Positions 1-7,961 of a stretch of 64,000 nucleotides of DNA are shown in pieces. Position 1 is the stretch's first letter, and each line of letters begins with the position of its first letter. The DNA comes from Motiliproteus sp. SC1-56. GTDB taxonomy: Bacteria; Pseudomonadota; Gammaproteobacteria; Pseudomonadales; Balneatricaceae. The position numbers and the translations under genes were made by a program. The notes beneath the pieces are model-generated. The model made no database searches and was not told the origin of the DNA. It saw only the letters and a list, made by a program, of their open reading frames with translations. Location of the stretch: assembly GCF_017309075.1 (NCBI RefSeq), contig NZ_JAEMGS010000005.1:186001-250000 (forward strand). The letters are read 5' to 3'.

Positions 1-1
1 C

Positions 2-676
2 GCCGTGGACAGCGCCTTTGAGGAGTACCTCAAAGACCCGCAGAACTTCTTCTACGCCATCGGCTCAGTTGTCGGCCCCCACCCCTTTCCGATGATGGTG
101 CGCGACTTCCAGCGCATTATCGGCGACGAGGCCCGGGCCCAGTTCCTGGAAAAAACCGGTGCCCTGCCGGACCACATCCTCGCCTGCGTGGGCGGCGGCA
201 GCAACGCCATCGGCCTGTTCAGCGCCTTCCTGGATGACGACTCAGTCAACATCTACGGCGTCGAACCCGCCGGCAAGGGCCTGGATACGCCGGACCACTC
301 CGCCACCCTGACCCGCGGCACTCCCGGGGCCATCCACGGCTTCAAGTGCTACCTGCTGCAGGATGCCGAGGGCGAGCCTCTGCCCGTCCATTCCATTGCC
401 TCCGGCCTGGATTACCCCGGCGTGGGACCGCAGCACTGCTACCTCAAGGATATCGAACGGGTGAACTACGTTTCCGTGACCGATCAGGAGTGTCTGGACG
501 CCTTCATGACCCTTTCCCGCCGTGAGGGAATTATCCCCGCGCTGGAGAGTTCCCACGCCGTTGCCTACGCCATGAAACTGGCGGCTGAACGCTCGCCCGA
601 CGAGACCCTGCTGATCAACCTCAGCGGACGCGGCGACAAGGACGCCGACTACGTGGCCGAGAAGCTGGGGCTCTGA
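2..676 (+). CDS. trpB: tryptophan synthase beta subunit, C-terminal part (5' end outside window)
   Basis: TrpB joins indole (made by TrpA) to serine to give tryptophan, using PLP, in the cytoplasm. The frame is open from the left edge, so the N-terminal part including the PLP-binding lysine is missing. The visible part carries the phosphate-binding GGGSNA motif, the GPHPFP segment, and a C-terminal GRGDKD typical of the canonical TrpB1 family. About 224 residues of the usual ~400 are present. The gene is followed by a strong terminator and no trpA, although trpA normally overlaps or follows trpB. It may therefore be a stand-alone or second trpB copy. Family assignment is firm; the role is less certain. 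Confidence 0.95.
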   Translation, partial: AVDSAFEEYLKDPQNFFYAIGSVVGPHPFPMMVRDFQRIIGDEARAQFLEKTGALPDHILACVGGGSNAIGLFSAFLDDDSVNIYGVEPAGKGLDTPDHSATLTRGTPGAIHGFKCYLLQDAEGEPLPVHSIASGLDYPGVGPQHCYLKDIERVNYVSVTDQECLDAFMTLSRREGIIPALESSHAVAYAMKLAAERSPDETLLINLSGRGDKDADYVAEKLGL

Positions 677-700
677 TTCGTCCCGAGCCTTCTCCATCCC

Positions 701-725
701 AAAGGGCCCTTGCCGGGCCCTTTTT
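701..725 (+). terminator. Rho-independent terminator after trpB
   Basis: A perfect 9-bp stem (AAAGGGCCC with GGGCCCTTT, short TTGCC loop) runs into five T residues, 25 bases after the trpB stop codon. It ends the trpB transcript and supports the absence of a co-transcribed trpA. Confidence 0.9.
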
Positions 726-864
726 GGTCATGGGTCGGCATTAAGGAGTTATTGATCCGGCATAAGACTTTGTTAACACAGCTAAAGCTTCGTTGACCCA
801 GGGCAAGGCCATCGCCCCCGGAGCTCCCCTAGAATGCACGCAAGAACAAAACCGAGGTAACCGC

Positions 865-1203
865 ATGTCCCACCCGTTTTCGCGCACCATCGCCGCCCCC
901 GCACTGCTCGCACTGCTGCTGAATACACCAACGGCACAGGCCCATTTTTTCGAAGAAAACGCCGACTGCCGCGCGCCCAAGAAACCCCTCGAGTTTGTCA
1001 CCGAGCTGGACAAGCAAGCGTTCGAAAAGAAGGTGGCCGACTTCCGCGCCTGCCTGGACAGCTTCGTCAACAAACAGAACCAGGCCCTGCAGCGGCACCA
1101 GAGCGCCGCCGAGAAAGCGGCGCAACGTTGGCGGACCTACGTCGAGACAGAGCTGGGAGGAACGGTCACCGACGCGCCCCAGGATACCCCTCCCGCGCAA
1201 TAG
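865..1203 (+). CDS. small exported protein of unknown function
   Basis: This encodes 112 residues. The ATG at 865 has a GAGG ribosome site about 8 bases upstream, and the first ~22 residues form a signal peptide ending in AQA. The mature part is charged and helical, with two cysteines (in NADCRA and FRACLD) that could form a disulfide. No family is recognised. Its 3' end overlaps the convergent glycosyltransferase gene by 38 bp. The coding call rests on the ribosome site and the well-formed signal peptide. Confidence 0.7.
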   Translation: MSHPFSRTIAAPALLALLLNTPTAQAHFFEENADCRAPKKPLEFVTELDKQAFEKKVADFRACLDSFVNKQNQALQRHQSAAEKAAQRWRTYVETELGGTVTDAPQDTPPAQ

Positions 1204-2287
1204 CCCGCCGGATCTCCTCGGCGTAGCGCGGTTTCAAGCGGGACCAGAGCCAGGGCTGAATATCCACCCGCGGCAGGGATTTTCCCGCTTCATAGCGGCT
1301 GTAGAAGTGAGCGATCGCCTCAGCCATCGCCTCAGCCTCCGCCACCGGATCGTCCCGGTGACTGGGGTAACGGCAGTGCTCGGGAAAAAGCTCGGGGTAA
1401 CTGAGGCGGTCCGGCACCAGCGGACAGGCACCGAGGGCGGCCCCTTCCAGCATCGCCAGCCCCTGGAACTCATGCAAACTGGTTGAAAGCACCAGGTGGC
1501 TACCCGCCAGGCACCGGTAGTAAGCTTCCCGCGACTCCAGGTACCCCCAGCTCAATACACGCCGTCCCAGGCGCTCACGCAACGCCTGCATCACCGGCGG
1601 CACCTTACGAAAGCCTTCGCCCAGCAGGTGCAGGTCGAAGTCCACCCCCCGGGCCAACGCCCCCTCCAGCGCCGCCAGCAGCCGCTCCGGCGCCTTGTCG
1701 TACTCCCAACGATGGTTCCAGGTCAAAGTAAAACGCTTCGAGGGCCGCCCCTTGACCCCGAGACCGGCCTCGTCCAGCGGTACCGGCAGCACGGCCGTTT
1801 TCCCTTCCAGCAGCGGCCCCACGGAGCCGGGGCGGTGATCCGGCAGACGGGACAGCAGCCTGTCGGCGCCCTGCAAAAACGTCCGCCGGTTGAAGTCCGA
1901 ATTGAACAGTACTCGATCCGCCGCCAGCGCGCTGTAAAGGTTCACCATCTGCGGCTCGACGCTGGCATGCTGCTGCGCGCTCTTGGGGTACTCGAACTGG
2001 TTTTCGTGGAAATAACAGAGCGCCGGCACCTGGGCCAGTACCGGACAAAGCCCCTTCAGGGTGGCCAGGTCGACCATGGAGGTGGCGACGAGCAGATCAT
2101 AGGGTTGCGACAGAACGGATGCCGCCTCACTTAGCCAGGAGAGGGGGTTGCCCCGAATGCGCCAGCTGAAGTGCCGTGCCGGAAGCACCAGCTCCGTCCA
2201 GCGATACTCGGCGAACGCGTTGATCAGTCCCCGCCGCCAGTAGCGGTGGCTACCAGCGTCGTAGGCACTCAGTAACAGTATGTTCAA
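1166..2287 (-). CDS. tRNA-queuosine alpha-mannosyltransferase-like glycosyltransferase (DUF3524/QTMAN family)
   Basis: This 373-residue protein has the N-terminal domain once called DUF3524, seen in YWRRGL near residue 17, LPARHFSW near 35 and the FHENQFEYP segment near 95. A GT-B-like C-terminal half contains W-HRWEYDKAPE and a nucleotide-sugar region around LSTSLHEFQGLAMLEGA. The animal member of this family (GTDC1/QTMAN) mannosylates queuosine at tRNA-Asp position 34. A bacterial member may add a sugar to queuosine or another tRNA base, but that is inference. The start is a TTG at 2287, since there is no upstream ATG or GTG in frame and the next ATG would delete conserved N-terminal sequence. 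It is a monocistronic gene convergent with 865-1203. Confidence 0.82.
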   Translation of the reverse strand: MNILLLSAYDAGSHRYWRRGLINAFAEYRWTELVLPARHFSWRIRGNPLSWLSEAASVLSQPYDLLVATSMVDLATLKGLCPVLAQVPALCYFHENQFEYPKSAQQHASVEPQMVNLYSALAADRVLFNSDFNRRTFLQGADRLLSRLPDHRPGSVGPLLEGKTAVLPVPLDEAGLGVKGRPSKRFTLTWNHRWEYDKAPERLLAALEGALARGVDFDLHLLGEGFRKVPPVMQALRERLGRRVLSWGYLESREAYYRCLAGSHLVLSTSLHEFQGLAMLEGAALGACPLVPDRLSYPELFPEHCRYPSHRDDPVAEAEAMAEAIAHFYSRYEAGKSLPRVDIQPWLWSRLKPRYAEEIRRAIAREGYPGARR

Positions 2288-2476
2288 GCCTGTGAGTCTC
2301 TTGCGTTATCCGCCACCGGGCGGGTGTCCCCGCCGGGGCCGCATTCCCCGTACCTAGCCCCCCTACTCGAAGCCCGGGCTAAAGGGTCTAAACTGAATGG
2401 GAATCCCCTGTTGGGAAGTTCGGCAAAGGGGACAGGGAAGTCAAGCCCGGTCACCGACGACCGCAAGGAGGGCACC

Positions 2477-2863
2477 ATGGGCGAACTGCCAGGGTTCGAC
2501 GAGCTGAAAGAGCTGGCCAGAACCGATCCTCAAGCTTTCGACCGTCTTCGCCAAACGGTGTGTGAGGAGTTTATCAACAGCATACCGGCTGCGCACCAAC
2601 GACGCCTGAAAGGGGTCCAGTTTCGGGTCAATCATGAGATTCGTCGGGCAAAAACCCCGCTCGCGGGCCTCATCAAGGTCTCGGGGATGATGCACGACAG
2701 CCTGCATGAACTGAGCGACCACCTGCAGGAGCTCAAGCGCTGTACCACCCTGCCTCTTGCCAGACAAGCGCCGCGGCCGGCAACCGTAACCGCTGTGGCG
2801 GAGGTGGTGAGTCTTGAGCAGTGGCGGCGCCATGGGGACCGCAAACGTCGCCGCTCCAATTGA
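2477..2863 (+). CDS. DUF3135 family protein
   Basis: This encodes a 128-residue cytoplasmic protein. The pattern FDELKELARTDP near the N-terminus, followed by LKGVQFRVNHEIRRAKTPL and MMHDSL, matches the DUF3135 family of proteobacteria, whose function is unknown. The ATG at 2477 has AAGGAGG seven bases upstream, which overrides longer in-frame starts from 2324. It lies 30 bp upstream of pncA and could be co-transcribed with the NAD-salvage genes. The C-terminal tail is basic (RRHGDRKRRRSN). Confidence 0.8.
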   Translation: MGELPGFDELKELARTDPQAFDRLRQTVCEEFINSIPAAHQRRLKGVQFRVNHEIRRAKTPLAGLIKVSGMMHDSLHELSDHLQELKRCTTLPLARQAPRPATVTAVAEVVSLEQWRRHGDRKRRRSN

Positions 2864-2893
2864 CCACCCCGCCGGTTCAGGGATGAAAGGCCC

Positions 2894-3550
2894 ATGAAAC
2901 AACGCCAGCAGCAGTTCGCCAGTTTTGATATTGACGCCCAGAACTGCTTCACACCGCTGTGCCCGGCGGAGCTGCCGGTTCCCCACGGCGATGAGATCGT
3001 CGCCCAACTCAACTACCAGGCGCGCTTTGCACGGCTTCGCATCGGCTCCAAGGATGCCCACTCCCCCCAGGCCCACTGGGTCGCGGACAGCCGTCACCCA
3101 CCTCTGACCGCCATCGAAGGCACCAACATGGACCTGCGCTGGCCCGTTCATGCCGTCCCCGGCACCCCGGGCTTTGAGCTGATCGACGGGCTCCCCCGAC
3201 CGTCCCAGTACGATTTCTTCGTCTGGAAAGGGGTCGAACCCGACATGCATCCCTACGGGGCCTGTTACCACGACCTGGCAGAAACCCTGAGCACCGGCGT
3301 CATAGAATACCTGCGTCAACAACAGGTCCGCTGGATAATCGCCGGCGGACTGGCCACCGATTACTGCGTCAGGACCACCGTCATGCAGCTGCGCAAGGCG
3401 GGATTTAACGTGGTGGTGAACCTGGGCGCCTGCCGTGGCCTGGAGCAGGGCTCCACCAACGAGGCTCTCGCCGCCATGCGTGGCGCCGACGTCCTGTTCG
3501 TCAACCAAGCCGAGGAGCTGGAACACATCTCCCTCGAGGGCGAGACCTGA
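2894..3550 (+). CDS. pncA: nicotinamidase
   Basis: PncA hydrolyses nicotinamide to nicotinate and ammonia, the first step of the nicotinamide-to-NAD salvage route. The 218-residue isochorismatase-fold protein has the expected triad: Asp14 in DIDAQNCF, Lys112 in VWKGVEP, and Cys158 in GLATDYC. Metal ligands fit Asp54 and His56 (KDAHSP) and His86 (WPVH). Its stop codon overlaps the pncB start by one base (TGATG), so the two are translationally coupled and act in consecutive steps. Confidence 0.95.
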   Translation: MKQRQQQFASFDIDAQNCFTPLCPAELPVPHGDEIVAQLNYQARFARLRIGSKDAHSPQAHWVADSRHPPLTAIEGTNMDLRWPVHAVPGTPGFELIDGLPRPSQYDFFVWKGVEPDMHPYGACYHDLAETLSTGVIEYLRQQQVRWIIAGGLATDYCVRTTVMQLRKAGFNVVVNLGACRGLEQGSTNEALAAMRGADVLFVNQAEELEHISLEGET

Positions 3551-4749
3551 TGCCTGCCGTTATTCGGTCGCTGCTGGATACCGATCTTTATAAATTCACC
3601 ATGATGCAAATCGTGCTGCACCGCTTCGCCGCCGCCGAGGTGGAGTACCGTTTTTTCTGCCGGACCCCGGAAGTGGACTTCAGGCCCTGCTTTGAACCTA
3701 TCAAGCAGGAAGTCCAGGCGCTGGAGGAGTGCCATCTCAGCACCGAGGAGCTGCGCTACCTGGCCGGGTTTGATTACTTCCAGGCCGACTTTCTTGCCTT
3801 TCTCAGGCTCTTTCGCTTTGACCCCGATTACGTTCATCTGGATCTAGACGGCAACCAGCTGGAGCTTCGTATCCGGGGCCCCTGGCTGCACTGCATCCTC
3901 TTCGAAGTGCCCTTGCTGGCGCTTATCAACGAAACCTACTTTCAACACCGCCACCCCGATCCCGACTGGGAAGAGGGGCGCAAACGGCTGCGGGAAAAAA
4001 TTCACGCCATCCAGCATCACCCGGCGGCCGCCGACTTCTCCTTCACCGATTTCGGCACCCGTCGCCGCTTCTCCCGGCGCTGGCAGCAGGAACTGCTGGA
4101 AACCCTGCAGCAACAGCTGCCCGCCCAGCTCCAGGGCACCAGCAACGTCGACCTGGCCCAGCGCCTGGGTCTTACGCCCGTCGGCACCATGGCCCACGAG
4201 TTCCTGCAGGCCTGTCAGGCCCTGGGACCGCGCCTGCAGGACAGTCAACGGTTCGCCCTTGAAAGCTGGGCTCAGGAGTACCGAGGACAGCTGGGCATCG
4301 CCCTCACCGACGTGGTGGGCATGGACGCTTTTCTGCGGGACTTCGACCTCTATTTCGCCCGCCTCTACCAGGGTCTGAGACACGACTCCGGCGACCCCGT
4401 CCCCTGGGCAGAGAAAGCCATCGCTCATTATCGCCAGCTCGGAATCGACCCCCGCTCCCGTACCCTGGTCTTCAGTGATGGACTTACCGTGGAGCGGGCG
4501 CTGACCCTTTGCGAACGTCTTCGGCACGACGCCTACCCCACCTTCGGCATCGGCACCCATCTAACCAACGACCTGGGTTACCCTCGGCTGGATATCGTCA
4601 TCAAGATGACCCGCTGCAACGGTCAACCGGTGGCCAAGCTGTCGGACAGCCCCGGCAAGCTGGTCTGCGAAGACCCCGTCTACCTGCGCTACCTGGCCCA
4701 GGTCTTTCAGCAGGATCTCAGCGCCTTCGGCCCGGCGGACTCCAGCTGA
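3550..4749 (+). CDS. pncB: nicotinate phosphoribosyltransferase
   Basis: PncB converts nicotinate and PRPP to nicotinate mononucleotide with ATP hydrolysis. At 399 residues it matches the E. coli enzyme in length. It begins with the characteristic LLDTDLYKFTMMQ segment, and His216 in GTMAHEF corresponds to the autophosphorylated histidine. Other conserved stretches are FRHDSGDP-like (LRHDSGDPVPW) and LSDSPGK near the C-terminus. It is directly coupled to pncA upstream. Confidence 0.97.
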   Translation: MPAVIRSLLDTDLYKFTMMQIVLHRFAAAEVEYRFFCRTPEVDFRPCFEPIKQEVQALEECHLSTEELRYLAGFDYFQADFLAFLRLFRFDPDYVHLDLDGNQLELRIRGPWLHCILFEVPLLALINETYFQHRHPDPDWEEGRKRLREKIHAIQHHPAAADFSFTDFGTRRRFSRRWQQELLETLQQQLPAQLQGTSNVDLAQRLGLTPVGTMAHEFLQACQALGPRLQDSQRFALESWAQEYRGQLGIALTDVVGMDAFLRDFDLYFARLYQGLRHDSGDPVPWAEKAIAHYRQLGIDPRSRTLVFSDGLTVERALTLCERLRHDAYPTFGIGTHLTNDLGYPRLDIVIKMTRCNGQPVAKLSDSPGKLVCEDPVYLRYLAQVFQQDLSAFGPADSS

Positions 4750-4835
4750 TGGCGCCGCGCACCGGCTAGTACTCGCGCCTGCTAGTATTAGTCAGGTCTT
4801 ACCATCCCGCAGCCACGCGAGCACAGTGTCAGCCG

Positions 4836-7166
4836 ATGAAGGGTTTTTACGCCGCGGTCCTCCGTCACAAATACTGGGTGATCCTGATCGCCCTGGCGGG
4901 GATTGTTCTGGGCACCCTCGGGGTCCAGCGGCTGACATTCAAAAGCGACTACCGGGTCTTCTTCGGCCCCGACAACCCGCAGCTGATGGCACTGGAGCGG
5001 ATGCAACGCACCTTTGCCAAAAGCGACAACGTGCTCTTCGTGCTCGCGCCCGAGGACGGCGAGGTCTTCACTCCCGAGACCCTGGCCGCGCTGGAGACCC
5101 TGACCGAGGGGGCCTGGCAGCTCCCCTACTCCACCCGCGTCGACTCCATCACCAACTACCAGTACAGCTACGCCGAAGAAGACGACCTAATCGTCGAAGA
5201 CCTGGTCAGCGGCGCGGCCGATCTCGGGCCCGAGGAGATTCAGCGGGTCCGGGAGATCACCCTGGGCGAACCGCAACTGGTCAACCGCCTGGTCTCACCC
5301 TCGGGACACGTGGCCGGGGTCAACGTCACCCTGACCCTGCCCGAGGATAACCTGGAACAGGCGGTGCCGGAGGTCTCGGCGGCCGCGCGGGCGCTGCGCG
5401 ACCAAATCCTCGCCGAGCACCCGGGGCAAACCCTCTATCTCAGCGGCATCGTGATGATGAACAGCGCCTTCTCCGAGGCGGTGGTCCGGGACAGCCAGAC
5501 CCTGGTGCCGCTGATGTTCCTGTTCGTCATGGTGCTGATCGGCGTCACCATCCGCACCCTGGGCGGCGTGTTCGCCACCGTCCTCATCATCGTCGCCAGC
5601 ATTGGCACCGCCATGGGGCTGGCCGGTTGGGCCGGTCTCTACCTCAGCGGCCCCTCGGCGTCCGCCCCCACCGTGATTCTGACCCTGGCGGTAGCGGACT
5701 GCATCCACCTGCTCAGCACCTTCTATCACGAGATGCGCGCCGGCCTTGCCAAGTATCCGGCCCTGATCAAAAGCCTGGAGATCAACACCCAGCCCGTACT
5801 GCTGACCAGCGTCACCACCGCCATCGGATTTTTGAGCATGAACTTTAGCGACTCGCCTCCCTTTGCCGACCTAGGCAACATTGTCGCCGTGGGGGTGATG
5901 CTGGCCTGCCTGTTTTCCCTCGTCCTCTTCCCCGCCCTCCTGGCGACCCTGCCGGTCAAGGCAAAAGCTCGGCGGCAGCCGCGCCAGGACCCGATGGAGC
6001 GCCTGGGAAACTGGGTCATCAGTAAACGTCGTCCCTTGCTGTGGGGGATGAGCGCGCTGGTTTTGGTCATGGTCGCCCTGGTGCCGCGCAACGAACTCGA
6101 CGATAACTTTGTCGAATATTTCGACCGCTCAATCCCTTTTCGGCTCGCGGCCGACTTCGCCGACCAAAACCTGACCGGCATGGGCAACCTGGAGTTTGAA
6201 CTCAACGCCGGTTCTCCCGGCGCCATCAACGAGCCCGCGTTCCTGCAGACGGCGGAAGCCTTCGCCACCTGGTTCCGGAGCCAGCCCGAGACCGTCCACG
6301 TCGACAGCCTCACCGACACCCTCAAGCGCCTGAACCGCAACATGCACGCCGACGACCCGGACTTCTACCGCCTGCCGGAAAACCGCGAACTGGCAGCCCA
6401 GTACCTGCTCCTGTACGAGATGTCCCTGCCCTACGGGCTGGACCTGAACAACCAGCTCAACGTCGACAAGTCAGCGATCCGCGTAGTGGCGAGCTTCCAT
6501 ACCCTGACCAGCAATGAACTGATCGGCCTGGAAGCCCGGGCCAGACAGTGGCTCGAGCAGAATGCCCCCGGCCTGGAAGTCTCTATCTCCAGTCCCCAGC
6601 TGATTTTTGCCCATATCGGCAAGCGCAATATCCAGAGCATGCTCTCCGGCACCCTCACCGCGCTGGTCCTTATCTCGGCGTTGTTGGGCATCGCCCTGCG
6701 CTCGGTCCGTTTCGGCCTCATCAGTCTGGTGCCCAACCTGGCCCCGGCCGCCATGGCCTTCGGTCTCTGGGGGCTGCTGGTGGGGCAGGTGGGGCTTGCC
6801 CTCTCGGTGGTTACCGGCATGACCCTGGGGATCATCGTCGACGACACCGTGCACTTTATGAGCAAGTACCTCTACGCCCGACGCCAACGCCAGACGCCGC
6901 CCCGGCAGGCCATCCGCTATGCTTTCAGCAGTGTCGGGCGGGCCCTGGTGATTACCACCTTGGTGCTCGCCACCGGCTTTTTGATCATGGCGCTTTCGAG
7001 CTTCAACATGAACTCCGACATGGGCCTCTTGTCTGCCATCACCATTGTCATTGCGTTGGCCGTCGACTTCCTGCTACTGCCGCCGCTGTTGCTCCGCTTG
7101 GACAGGAAGCAGGATCGGAATCGCACGCCCGCCGCCGCGGACACTTTGCTTAAGGAGCCCCTTTGA
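4836..7166 (+). CDS. MMPL/RND-superfamily membrane exporter
   Basis: This 776-residue inner-membrane protein has the RND repeat plan. A first helix (~14-32) is followed by a large periplasmic loop, then a block of five helices (~226-380). The pattern repeats with a helix near 402, a second loop, and a helix block from ~605 to the end. The N-terminus (KSDYRVFFGPDNPQL) is typical of the MMPL-type group linked to lipid or hydrophobic cargo export rather than tripartite drug pumps. The stop overlaps the start of the next gene by one base. With the following LolA-like and barrel-like genes it forms an envelope-trafficking operon. The cargo is unknown. The ribosome site is weak. Confidence 0.9.
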   Translation: MKGFYAAVLRHKYWVILIALAGIVLGTLGVQRLTFKSDYRVFFGPDNPQLMALERMQRTFAKSDNVLFVLAPEDGEVFTPETLAALETLTEGAWQLPYSTRVDSITNYQYSYAEEDDLIVEDLVSGAADLGPEEIQRVREITLGEPQLVNRLVSPSGHVAGVNVTLTLPEDNLEQAVPEVSAAARALRDQILAEHPGQTLYLSGIVMMNSAFSEAVVRDSQTLVPLMFLFVMVLIGVTIRTLGGVFATVLIIVASIGTAMGLAGWAGLYLSGPSASAPTVILTLAVADCIHLLSTFYHEMRAGLAKYPALIKSLEINTQPVLLTSVTTAIGFLSMNFSDSPPFADLGNIVAVGVMLACLFSLVLFPALLATLPVKAKARRQPRQDPMERLGNWVISKRRPLLWGMSALVLVMVALVPRNELDDNFVEYFDRSIPFRLAADFADQNLTGMGNLEFELNAGSPGAINEPAFLQTAEAFATWFRSQPETVHVDSLTDTLKRLNRNMHADDPDFYRLPENRELAAQYLLLYEMSLPYGLDLNNQLNVDKSAIRVVASFHTLTSNELIGLEARARQWLEQNAPGLEVSISSPQLIFAHIGKRNIQSMLSGTLTALVLISALLGIALRSVRFGLISLVPNLAPAAMAFGLWGLLVGQVGLALSVVTGMTLGIIVDDTVHFMSKYLYARRQRQTPPRQAIRYAFSSVGRALVITTLVLATGFLIMALSSFNMNSDMGLLSAITIVIALAVDFLLLPPLLLRLDRKQDRNRTPAAADTLLKEPL

Positions 7167-7960
7167 TGCCCCAGGTTTTTAAACGTCTTATTCCCCTGTT
7201 AGTTGTTTTTATCATCCCTTCGCTCCATGCCCAGGCCCCTTCCCCCGAGGAGCGGGGGCTGGAAATCGTTACCGAGGCGGACCGCCGCGACCAGGGCTGG
7301 CAGGACAGCCGGGTGGATCTGCGCATGGTGCTCAAGAACGCTCACGGGGATGTGAGCGAGCGCGAGCTACGCAGCCTCTCCTTGGAAGTGGATGGCGACG
7401 GTGATAAGAGCCTGACCATTTTTGACGAACCGCCGGATGTGAAAGGCACCGCCTTTCTCTCCTTCAGCCACCCGGTGGGGGCCGACGACCAGTGGATCTA
7501 CCTGCCGGCCCTCAAGCGGGTCAAGCGCATCTCCTCGCGCAACAAGTCCGGCCCCTTCATGGGCAGCGAGTTCGCCTACGAGGACATGAGCTCCTTTGAG
7601 CTGGAGAAATACACCTATCGCTACCTGGAGGATGAGACCCTGGATGGCACCGAGACTTTCAAAATCGAGAGCACCCCGGTGGATGAGCATTCCGGCTACT
7701 CGCGGCTGATCACCTGGTACGATCAGCAGGAGTACCGCCCCCAGCGAATCGACTACTACGACCGCAAGAACAGTCTGCTGAAGACCCTCACCTTCGATGA
7801 CTACCAACGCTACCTGGAGAAGTACTGGCGGGCGCAGACAATGTCCATGGTCAACCACCAGACCGGCAAGAGCACGGTTCTGCACTGGGGGACTTATCAA
7901 TTCCAGACCGGTCTTGACGACCAGGACTTCAACCGCAACACCCTGAAACGGATACGCTGA
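7166..7960 (+). CDS. LolA-like outer-membrane lipoprotein-sorting family protein (periplasmic)
   Basis: This 264-residue protein has a signal peptide of about 20 residues ending in LHAQA. The body matches the LolA-like family (PF17131) found beside MMPL exporters: DDQWIYLPALKRVKRIS, GSEFAYEDMSS and VVDYYD-like strands. The fold is expected to be a half-barrel that shields a lipid. It is not the housekeeping LolA, which is shorter and sits near ftsK and serS. The ATG at 7166 is chosen over the TTG at 7163 because AAGGAG lies nine bases upstream of the ATG. It probably carries the exporter's substrate across the periplasm (inference). Confidence 0.87.
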   Translation: MPQVFKRLIPLLVVFIIPSLHAQAPSPEERGLEIVTEADRRDQGWQDSRVDLRMVLKNAHGDVSERELRSLSLEVDGDGDKSLTIFDEPPDVKGTAFLSFSHPVGADDQWIYLPALKRVKRISSRNKSGPFMGSEFAYEDMSSFELEKYTYRYLEDETLDGTETFKIESTPVDEHSGYSRLITWYDQQEYRPQRIDYYDRKNSLLKTLTFDDYQRYLEKYWRAQTMSMVNHQTGKSTVLHWGTYQFQTGLDDQDFNRNTLKRIR

Positions 7961-7961
7961 T

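Noticed and set aside
7166-7960. Housekeeping LolA
   Set aside because: It is longer than LolA, sits after an MMPL exporter and matches the LolA-like PF17131 group instead.
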